Shown here one piece after another: positions 8,495 through 13,783 of a stretch of DNA of 16,379 nt (positions within the stretch are counted from its first letter, which is position 1; each line of letters begins with the position of its first letter). This DNA comes from Candidatus Thorarchaeota archaeon (GTDB taxonomy: Archaea > Asgardarchaeota > Thorarchaeia > Thorarchaeales > Thorarchaeaceae). The translations under genes were made by a program, and so were the position numbers. The stretch is taken from NCBI GenBank assembly GCA_016840385.1, contig JAEOSL010000079.1, positions 1-16,379 of the forward strand, written 5' to 3'. Below the pieces are notes generated by a model that was given only the letters and a program-made list of their open reading frames with translations, had not been told where the DNA came from and searched no databases.

Positions 8495-8607
8495 AGGACT
8501 AGATATCAATCAGTGTTCACGTCGAGAGTGTTATTACACAATCTATGTAGTAGAAACGATATGAAAAGTTTCACAAAATATCTTACTTTCAATGTACCTG
8601 CACGAAT

Positions 8608-8616
8608 GGATTTTGT
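8608..8616. repeat. Left copy of 9-bp target-site duplication
   Basis: GGATTTTGT lies at the exact point where similarity to intact yjbQ stops. The identical 9-mer is at 9200-9208, where similarity resumes. The next base outwards differs (T here, G at 9199), so the repeat is 9 bp long. Confidence 0.85.
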
Positions 8617-8772
8617 CTAGAAAAGAATGCATGGGTCTGTCACAAGTAGTGTAAACTTTTCCCACATCTCACTCCGCATTGATTATCGTCTGACCAAAAC
8701 AGTAGTTGTATGAGTTCAAATACTCCCATCAAAATGAAATTGTATGAGAGGACTAGGTTTGTGGACTAGGTC

Positions 8773-8791
8773 AGTTGTTCGAGGAACAACT
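8773..8791. other. Strong hairpin inside the insertion
   Basis: AGTTGTTC and GAACAACT form a perfect 8-bp stem around GAG. It is the tightest inverted repeat in the inserted DNA and the first in a run of hairpins reaching about 9109. Confidence 0.5.
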
Positions 8792-8916
8792 AATCGACGT
8801 GCGCCACTGAAAGCCCGAAGGAAGATGCCTTCTCAAGGGAAGTCCTTACTCTCCAAGAAAGAATCGACATCAGGTTCTGGAGAGTCCGCGGCTGTTCACT
8901 TTGCTCAAACGAGCCT

Positions 8917-8942
8917 TCTTAGTTTTGGTGACAAATCTAAGA
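8917..8942. other. Two-part hairpin inside the insertion
   Basis: TCTTAG (8917-8922) pairs with CTAAGA (8937-8942). After a T-T mismatch, TTT pairs with AAA around a GGTGAC loop (8927-8932). It directly follows the small GCTC-AAAC-GAGC hairpin at 8903-8914. Confidence 0.45.
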
Positions 8943-9091
8943 TGAGTGATAATGACCCCGCCGTGGTAAGAACTGTGGAAAATCTCTCTGTTGCTGGAAG
9001 TGATGATTCAGTAGGAAAACAGGAGAAAGAAGCCAGGTCTTCAGGAGGGATCCCATCCCGATGAACGTTGACAAAGCTCTTGCTAATTTTT

Positions 9092-9109
9092 GTAATTCAT
9101 TAGAATTAC
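9092..9109. promoter_or_regulatory. Palindrome GTAATTC-N4-GAATTAC, copy 1
   Basis: Perfect 7-bp arms are separated by ATTA, near the right end of the insertion. The same arms with spacer TGAT occur at 13752-13769 beside the GTPase promoter. Two-fold symmetry and recurrence suit a binding site for a dimeric regulator; a hairpin in a transcript is the alternative. Confidence 0.4.
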
Positions 9110-9199
9110 GAAGACGTGGCGACACTGGCAGGAGAAGGGTGGAACATAGAAATTTCTTACAGTTATGGTTCACTCACCAAACTGTGAGATTTAGGTTAG

Positions 9200-9208
9200 G
9201 GATTTTGT
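9200..9208. repeat. Right copy of 9-bp target-site duplication
   Basis: GGATTTTGT is identical to 8608-8616 and is followed at once by the resumed yjbQ reading frame (TCACATTACC). Confidence 0.85.
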
Positions 9209-9295
9209 TCACATTACCCGCGGTGTTCAGGACTCCGTAAGGGATAGCTGAGTCCAGGAGGGGTTCTGTCTTGTCAATGCCAGGACGGTTTCTGA

Positions 9296-9329
9296 GAGGG
9301 GAGTCCTCGTACTCCTCCTCACTTTTCTT
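9296..9329 (+). terminator. Possible hairpin-plus-T terminator before intact yjbQ
   Basis: GAGGGGAGT (9296-9304) pairs with ACTCCTCCTC (9311-9320, one bulged base) around CCTCGT, followed by the T-rich ACTTTTCTTT. It could end transcription coming from the decayed copy and the insertion, upstream of the intact gene at 9368. The T-tract is interrupted, so the call is modest. Confidence 0.35.
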
Positions 9330-9367
9330 TGACAACGTTTTTACCGACTCCCTGAATAGAAGACAAC

Positions 9368-9787
9368 ATGAAGAGTCATACAAAGTATCTGACTTTTAGC
9401 GTTCCAGCTCGGATGGATTTCATTCATATAACACCCGATGTTCAAGATGCTGTCAGGGAGAGCGGAGTCCAAGAAGGACTATGTCTAGTCAATGCTATGC
9501 ATATCACTGCTAGTGTTTTCATAAATGATAATGAAAGTGGACTTCATGCTGATTACAAACGTTGGTTGGAAGAATTAGCTCCCAATGAACCTCACAGTCA
9601 ATACAAGCATAATCGCACTGGTGAGGATAATGGCGATGCACATCACAAACGTCAGATCATGGGTCGTGAGGTTGTTATAGCTATAACAAATGGTCAACTT
9701 GATCTGGGACCTTGGGAAGCAATCTTCTACGGCGAGTTCGATGGTCGTCGGTCAAAACGGGCTCTTATTAAGATAATCGGGGAATAG
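9368..9787 (+). CDS. yjbQ: YjbQ/UPF0047 family protein (secondary thiamine-phosphate synthase type)
   Basis: The 139-residue product is a full-length YjbQ. Family marks are in order: [10 protein letters not shown] (41-50), [11 protein letters not shown] (53-63), LEELAP (67-72), the invariant block HN-x4[10 protein letters not shown] (81-95), IMGREV (97-102), and the C-terminal [20 protein letters not shown] (109-128). The conserved His and acidic residues form the family's putative metal or phosphate site. Members from bacteria complement loss of thiamine-phosphate synthase weakly, and the true physiological reaction is unsettled. The ATG at 9368 follows only a weak GAAGA. The TPR gene begins 6 nt after the stop, so this is probably the first gene of an operon with the TPR and APH-like proteins. 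A degraded paralogue lies directly upstream. Confidence 0.93.
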   Translation: MKSHTKYLTFSVPARMDFIHITPDVQDAVRESGVQEGLCLVNAMHITASVFINDNESGLHADYKRWLEELAPNEPHSQYKHNRTGEDNGDAHHKRQIMGREVVIAITNGQLDLGPWEAIFYGEFDGRRSKRALIKIIGE

Positions 9788-9793
9788 CTACCA

Positions 9794-10474
9794 ATGGTGA
9801 ATTCGACTGACGGTTTGACATTAATACAGGGAATCGAGAAGTCTATTGAGGATGCACTCTGGACAAGTGTCGCTGATGAAGATTATGAGAAAGCATTAGG
9901 AGAATATGAGCGTGCAAAGGCGAGTCTTGAAGTAATGCAAGATCTATCTGGAGATGCAGAACGAGAGAGGAAGAGAGTTCTTTCATACTGTGTAATGCGG
10001 ATGAATGATGCACTGGAGCATCTTGAAAGGTCTGAGGGTTCGATTAAGAGGGCTGAGGAGTCATTGAGATTGGCTAAAGAGTCTGAAGACTTAGTCCAAA
10101 CCCTCCGCTCTAAATTAGCATTGGGCGTGGCTTTTCTAAACTCGGGGAATCTTCTTGAGGCTGAGAGCCACTTTACAGACATCATCCTCCAAGCACAGGA
10201 TGAAACTGAGAACAAAGACATAATCCAGATTTATGGCTGGACTCTAATTGTGCGCGTGAATATCCTCCTTGGTAAAAGTCTGTATAACCAAGCAAAAGAG
10301 CTCGCAAACCAAGCCTTGGGAGTTCTCAGTAGCATAACCAACTATGCTGGTCTTAGAACAGCGTACTCTCTTCTATCTCGAATCTATCAGAACGAAGGAA
10401 ACATTGAGAAGTCTGAAATGTATACGCAGAAGTCAGACGAATATGATAAGCTAACCAAGAAGCATCGACAATAG
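9794..10474 (+). CDS. TPR-like helical repeat protein
   Basis: The 226-residue protein is almost entirely helical, with no signal or membrane segment. Helix-turn-helix repeats of TPR type are seen at about 25-55 (YEKALGEYERAKASLEV), 65-98, 103-135 (LALGVAFLNSGNLLEAESHF, the clearest repeat), 143-176 (LLGKSLYNQAKELANQAL) and 183-216 (AYSLLSRIYQNEGNIEKSE). TPR domains hold protein partners and have no catalytic role of their own. The gene sits 6 nt after yjbQ and 21 nt before the kinase-like gene, so it may link these proteins or belong to an unrelated complex. The ATG at 9794 is the first start in frame; its ribosome site is weak. Confidence 0.75.
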   Translation: MVNSTDGLTLIQGIEKSIEDALWTSVADEDYEKALGEYERAKASLEVMQDLSGDAERERKRVLSYCVMRMNDALEHLERSEGSIKRAEESLRLAKESEDLVQTLRSKLALGVAFLNSGNLLEAESHFTDIILQAQDETENKDIIQIYGWTLIVRVNILLGKSLYNQAKELANQALGVLSSITNYAGLRTAYSLLSRIYQNEGNIEKSEMYTQKSDEYDKLTKKHRQ

Positions 10475-10495
10475 CTCACAGTTTGAGGTTTCACC

Positions 10496-11461
10496 TTGAA
10501 ATACTACGAAGAAACTAATCCTCCTGATATTGAAGAATCAGTTGTCTTAGCCACTATCCAATCTATCTTCTCGCAAATCGAAAACCCACGGGTGCGATTT
10601 CTCTATCACGGGACATACAATGTCTACATTGTAGAGGACCAATACATATTTCGATTTGTAAGCACATATCATCCTCCTAAAAAGCGAAGGGAGATTGTGC
10701 GAAGCGAAGTCAAACTTTTACAGATTCTAGGGAGTCATCTTGATACTCCTATTCCGGAGCCGAAATTCGTTGATCTGGACACGGACTATCCGTATATGGG
10801 TTATCGAATGATTCCAGGAGCGCCGCTTTTGTTACATTATTTGGATGCACCTCCAGCACAACATACAATCTTAGGAAAACAATTAGGTCATTTTATTGGC
10901 ACATTTCATTCGATAACCGAAACAATCCTTGACGATGAAGCTGATTCTTTTACTCCAGAAGTGTATCGGAAAGAACAAAGCGAAATCTTCAATCGAGTAC
11001 AGGATTTAGCTTATCCTCAAATGTCCACCCAACAAAAGGATTGGACTGGAACTTTGTTCAATAGTTTTCTAGACAATGACGAGAATTTTGAATTTGAACC
11101 AGTCATTACGCACGGTGATCTATACTCCGTAAACATTCTGGTTAATCCGGAAACACTCAATCTCACAGGTATTATTGATTTTGAAAGCGTTCGCTTGTAT
11201 GATCCGGCTATTGACTTCATCTTTTTGCGTGAAGGCACTGTTCTTCTATCATCACTCATCAAAGCATATCCTCATAGAATTGACCCCAAGCTCGGAGATA
11301 GAGCAGCCTACTTTCTTGGAAAACAACCATTTTTCTACATCTTGAAGGGATTGGATTTTGGTCTTGAGAGGATGGAAAAATTCGGCTATGATAGGATTAC
11401 CGACCACATGAAGAATTGGGACTATTTCATGAAAGTTCGCAAACAGAGTTTCAATGAATAA
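10496..11461 (+). CDS. APH/choline-kinase-family phosphotransferase
   Basis: The 321-residue protein carries the aminoglycoside-phosphotransferase-like kinase core. An N-lobe (to about 108) has YNVYIVEDQYIFRF strands and a hinge at YMGYRMIPG (100-108). The catalytic loop THGDLYSVNIL has Asp208 and Asn213, and GIIDFE has the metal-binding Asp228. Family members phosphorylate small hydroxyl compounds such as aminoglycosides, choline, homoserine or sugars; the substrate here is unknown, and resistance should not be assumed. The start is TTG at 10496, chosen because GAGGT (10485-10489) lies 6 nt upstream and the frame then begins just ahead of the conserved N-lobe. It lies 21 nt after the TPR gene. 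Its last 11 nt overlap the end of the convergent acetyltransferase gene. Confidence 0.86.
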   Translation: MKYYEETNPPDIEESVVLATIQSIFSQIENPRVRFLYHGTYNVYIVEDQYIFRFVSTYHPPKKRREIVRSEVKLLQILGSHLDTPIPEPKFVDLDTDYPYMGYRMIPGAPLLLHYLDAPPAQHTILGKQLGHFIGTFHSITETILDDEADSFTPEVYRKEQSEIFNRVQDLAYPQMSTQQKDWTGTLFNSFLDNDENFEFEPVITHGDLYSVNILVNPETLNLTGIIDFESVRLYDPAIDFIFLREGTVLLSSLIKAYPHRIDPKLGDRAAYFLGKQPFFYILKGLDFGLERMEKFGYDRITDHMKNWDYFMKVRKQSFNE

Positions 11462-12362
11462 CTTTAGCCCAATAGTGAGCTTTCCCCACATTGACAAATC
11501 CGACCGACTCATACAGTTTCCGTGCGCCCTCAGAAGGAGCTGCACCTAAAATGACAATAGCTGTGGGATTGTGTTTCTCTAGCCTTCTGAAACTCTCTAA
11601 CAACACTGCCTTTCCAAGACCCAGCTTTCTATGGTCCGGGTGTGTGCCGACTGGCTCTAACTCGGTGATTTTACTGACAGGATCAATCCGTGCAGTACAG
11701 AATGCTGCAAACTCCCCGGATGGGGCTACAGCTACAATATCCAGTTCGGACTGGTAGAATGATGCAGTGCTATAGGTGTCCAGTAGGTTCTTTGACATGC
11801 TCTTGATGTGGGGAAACACCGCAACTTGGACAGTCTTATACTCCTCAAATTCGCTGTCAATATGTGCATGTCTGACTGAATATCCATCGGCCAGAGTATA
11901 ATCAGGAATCGGCGCATCCAAAGGTCTTATCTGGTTGTCTCCCTCGATTTCATCCTTTTCATATCCTAGGTCTTTTAGTATGGGGATGAGTTCATTGTCC
12001 GCGTCATCTACCACGAGAGTCATCTTCACGGTATCGCTATCGCTGAGTTCCTTCACCCGTTTCTGCATCAATGGTATTATCTCGCGTGAATTCTCAATGT
12101 AGTCAGGATGGATTGAGAGGTGGCATGAACCTGAAGGCTTAGCGACTGATAGAGCAACTATATTCTCATCATCTTCCCAGATTTTCAAATATTCATCTTC
12201 CTCGTCAAGGTACTCGGTTCCACCAGGACCAAACTTAACATTCTCAAGAGTTGTAGGGAGCCAATTGGTGTAGGATTTCTGAATGAAGTATATCTCCCCT
12301 AGGAATCTCCGTGCTGAATCAAAATCGTTATCCCAATGGAAATCTCGCATCTGAACTGGCAT
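11451..12362 (-). CDS. Double-domain GNAT acetyltransferase
   Basis: The 303-residue protein appears to hold two GNAT folds. The N-terminal one (about 1-145) is degenerate, with no clear acetyl-CoA motif. The C-terminal one (about 160-303) has strand ELEPVGTHPDHR followed by the pyrophosphate-binding loop R-K-L-G-L-G-K (245-251), a long helix, and the late ARKLYESVGF motif (280-289). Tandem GNAT enzymes of this build acylate small amines or protein amino groups; nothing here fixes the substrate. The ATG at 12362 has GGTGA 7 nt upstream, a good match to the archaeal 16S tail. The 3' end overlaps the kinase gene by 11 nt, so the two convergent transcripts can pair. Confidence 0.85.
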   Translation of the reverse strand: MPVQMRDFHWDNDFDSARRFLGEIYFIQKSYTNWLPTTLENVKFGPGGTEYLDEEDEYLKIWEDDENIVALSVAKPSGSCHLSIHPDYIENSREIIPLMQKRVKELSDSDTVKMTLVVDDADNELIPILKDLGYEKDEIEGDNQIRPLDAPIPDYTLADGYSVRHAHIDSEFEEYKTVQVAVFPHIKSMSKNLLDTYSTASFYQSELDIVAVAPSGEFAAFCTARIDPVSKITELEPVGTHPDHRKLGLGKAVLLESFRRLEKHNPTAIVILGAAPSEGARKLYESVGFVNVGKAHYWAKVIH

Positions 12363-12430
12363 CGCTTATTCACCATGGTTGAAGTGTAGCCCACCTATAA
12401 TTGCTATATTCCTATCTATTTCATCAATTT

Positions 12431-12476
12431 CATTGTGCAACAATGAGGAATACTGATATGAGCTGAATTCTCATAT
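12431..12476. promoter_or_regulatory. Two inverted repeats upstream of the GNAT gene
   Basis: CATTGT-GCA-ACAATG (12431-12445) and ATATGAG-N7-CTCATAT (12456-12476) lie side by side between the acetyltransferase start and a small ORF on the other strand. Both are perfect. They fit operators for a divergent promoter region, although no TATA box stands out. The rest of 12363-12501 shows nothing recognisable. Confidence 0.35.
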
Positions 12477-12501
12477 TCACGTAGCGCTTGGAAACCACAG
12501 A

Positions 12502-12576
12502 ATGAAGAGTCTTTGTCCAATCTGCGGACGTCTTATCGAAAATTCAGAGATAGTGGAATCTGAGAATGAGAAGTAA
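12502..12576 (+). CDS. Possible 24-residue CPxCG microprotein
   Basis: ATG at 12502 opens 24 codons to TAA at 12574-12576 and reads MKSLCPICGRLIENSEIV followed by an acidic tail. The CPICG knuckle near the N terminus is half of a zinc-ribbon motif, and short archaeal CPxCG proteins are known. Only one Cys pair is present, so zinc binding would need dimerisation or a partner. It could also be the remnant of a longer zinc-finger gene. The ribosome site is poor. It converges on the GTPase gene with a 14-nt gap. Confidence 0.35.
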   Translation: MKSLCPICGRLIENSEIVESENEK

Positions 12577-12590
12577 CCGAATAAATGAAA

Positions 12591-13685
12591 TCACTCACTC
12601 ATCTTCCTCATATCCAAATCCCCAACACGGGTTCGGATTCGTGCACCAACTTCGTTGATCTTCTTTCGAATAGCTGCGATCTGCATGTTCCTTGTGGCAA
12701 ACTGTTCTTTCCTATTCTTCTCAATTGCTTGATACTCTTCGTAGGATTTAGCCCATTCTTCACGTGTGTCCTTGAGCTGCTGTTTTAGATGCTCAAACAT
12801 GATGCGCTTCACATGCACAGTATTCTTTAGAGTGAGTAGATCAGTTTCCATTTTTGAGAGGGTGTTTGCCAATTCTTCTTCAGCCATTTTGAGGTCACTA
12901 CGTAGGGTCTGTAACTCAGTCATGGCAAGTCCTATTGTTTCTTCTTCCAAATGTTCAGAATCTGAAGATAGTAGAGTGACCGGATCCACTTCTCTATCTA
13001 GTGGTTCTTCAGTAGGTTTAGGTGCAAGAGATGTCTGTGGAGTGGGTGATGTGGGTTCATTTGATGCTGGCGTTGTTGATTCCTCTTCCTTGGGAGTAAT
13101 TTCGTGGGATGATGGAACACTTGTGATTGGTTGATCTGTAGCATCAATCATCATTCGGATCAAAGCTTCGAAAGTTTCATCGATGTTCTTGTCTTGCTTT
13201 GCAGAGGTTTCGATGAAAACTGCTTTTGTGCCCAACTTCTGGGCAACACTTTCCGCGAAAGCTTCACCCTCCTCGGTAGTAACTACATCCTCTTGACGGA
13301 GTGTGTGTCTAAGGTCTGTTTTGTTTGCAACAATCATGAGGGGCGGTAGGCCATCCATAAATCCGTGGGCTTCTACCAGCCACTTCGACGCACTATCGAA
13401 TGACTTTCTATCATCCACCGCATAAACCAGTATGATGCCTGACGATCCCTCGTAGTATCGTCGTCGTAGATTTTGAAAAGCGACCTGGCCGGCTATATCC
13501 CAAATTACGAGGTTCGTTGGACTACCTTCAAAAATCAACGACTTTTGCGCAAAATCCACACCGAGGGTTGGGATGTAACTCCTCTTGAAGCCCTCTTTCA
13601 AGTATGTTCGGCGAATGCTGGTCTTTCCGACGTAGCCATCACCAATAAGGCACACCTTGAATTGTCTACGAATACTTCCGCTCAT
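12591..13685 (-). CDS. Ras/Rab-like small GTPase with C-terminal coiled coil
   Basis: The GTPase domain (about residues 10-180 of this 364-residue reading) has every G box: GDGYVGKTS (G1), YIPTLG with the switch-I Thr (G2), WDIAGQ with the catalytic Gln (G3), NKTD (G4) and ETSAK (G5). A roughly 60-residue Pro/Thr/Ser/Glu-rich linker follows. Then comes a long charged helical segment (about 250-350) with coiled-coil heptads (MAEEELANTLSKMETDLL, LKQQLKDTREEW). No C-terminal Cys prenylation box is present. Ras-superfamily GTPases of this quality are characteristic of Asgard archaea. A TTG at 13703 would add six residues but has no ribosome site. The ATG at 13685, preceded by GAGGG, is preferred. 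Partners and location are unknown; the coiled coil suggests dimerisation or effector recruitment. Confidence 0.92.
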   Translation of the reverse strand: MSGSIRRQFKVCLIGDGYVGKTSIRRTYLKEGFKRSYIPTLGVDFAQKSLIFEGSPTNLVIWDIAGQVAFQNLRRRYYEGSSGIILVYAVDDRKSFDSASKWLVEAHGFMDGLPPLMIVANKTDLRHTLRQEDVVTTEEGEAFAESVAQKLGTKAVFIETSAKQDKNIDETFEALIRMMIDATDQPITSVPSSHEITPKEEESTTPASNEPTSPTPQTSLAPKPTEEPLDREVDPVTLLSSDSEHLEEETIGLAMTELQTLRSDLKMAEEELANTLSKMETDLLTLKNTVHVKRIMFEHLKQQLKDTREEWAKSYEEYQAIEKNRKEQFATRNMQIAAIRKKINEVGARIRTRVGDLDMRKMSE

Positions 13686-13740
13686 GGGTTTGAAATCCCT
13701 CAAAGGTAGGTGGCAGCGCCGCTTGTCCTATCCTTTTGCT

Positions 13741-13750
13741 CACTTATAGC
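13741..13750 (-). promoter_or_regulatory. TATA-like box of the GTPase gene
   Basis: On the minus strand the sequence reads GCTATAAGTG, about 56-65 nt before the ATG at 13685. That leaves room for a transcription start about 25 nt downstream and a leader that includes GAGGG. The palindrome at 13752-13769 abuts it on the upstream side. Confidence 0.4.
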
Positions 13751-13751
13751 G

Positions 13752-13769
13752 GTAATTCTGATGAATTAC
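13752..13769. promoter_or_regulatory. Palindrome GTAATTC-N4-GAATTAC, copy 2, beside the GTPase promoter
   Basis: Perfect 7-bp arms are separated by TGAT, in the 98-bp gap between the GTPase and the aminotransferase. It sits directly upstream of the GTPase TATA-like box, where an archaeal activator or repressor would contact TFB. It is also 15 bp past the aminotransferase stop, so a 3' hairpin is an alternative. Confidence 0.45.
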
Positions 13770-13783
13770 ATATGAAAAATCGT

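Larger units (their letters stand above)
8617..9199. mobile_element. 583-bp non-autonomous insertion in the yjbQ paralogue
   Basis: The insertion limits are set by the interrupted yjbQ sequence on each side and by the 9-bp direct repeat. No transposase, integrase or reverse transcriptase is encoded. The longest frame (8744-9064, 106 codons, Ser/Lys/Arg-rich) resembles no family I know. The ends share only CTA as an inverted repeat, so the inverted ends are short or lost. Perfect internal hairpins occur at 8773-8791 (8-bp stem, 3-nt loop), 8817-8832, 8848-8885, 8903-8914, 8917-8942, 9047-9059 and 9092-9109. A MITE-like derivative of a transposon with 9-bp duplications is the simplest reading. 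A structured RNA carried by, or making up, the element is possible. Direction is unknown. Confidence 0.75.
8561..9281 (+). pseudogene. yjbQ: Decayed yjbQ paralogue, split by an insertion
   Basis: The left arm 8561-8616 encodes MKSFTKYLTFNVPARMDF, nearly the N terminus of the intact YjbQ at 9368. The right arm 9200-9281 continues with HITRGVQDSVRDS, an in-frame TGA, then VQEGFCLVNA. Joining the arms by removing 8617-9199 and one repeat copy restores one frame, with 34 of 43 codons giving the same residue as the intact copy. Twenty further codons differ only synonymously, so this was once a functional, separately evolving gene. Beyond 9281, traces such as a GAGAGGGGA match and CAACGTTTTTACCGACTCCCTGAA may be deleted remnants reaching about 9357; this extension is tentative. 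The conserved centre and C terminus are missing, so no active product is expected. Confidence 0.85.

Noticed and set aside
8773..8791. tRNA T-arm, suggested by GTTCGAGG
   Set aside because: The sequence is an uninterrupted 8-bp stem with a 3-nt loop. No acceptor, D or anticodon arm surrounds it.
8800..9060. RNase P RNA, suggested by GGGAAGTCC
   Set aside because: The short match to conserved region I is not accompanied by a recognisable ACAGAA...GGCTTA region, and the stretch lies within an insertion in a dead gene.
8744..9064. 106-codon open frame inside the insertion as a real gene
   Set aside because: The composition is Ser/Lys/Arg-rich without hydrophobic core patterning, the ribosome site is not convincing, and several hairpins run through it. 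I recognise no family. Kept only as part of the insertion.
8617..9199. Group II intron
   Set aside because: GTGCG occurs internally at about 8799, but the insertion does not begin with it. I cannot find a domain V hairpin, an AY 3' end or a reverse transcriptase. A 9-bp target duplication also does not fit retrohoming.
8617..9199. Terminal inverted repeats of the insertion
   Set aside because: The outer bases agree only for CTA, then 5 of the first 12 positions. That is no better than chance, so no terminal repeats are claimed.
10496..11461. Aminoglycoside resistance gene
   Set aside because: Only the broad APH kinase core is recognisable. The archaeal context and operon give no support for a resistance role.
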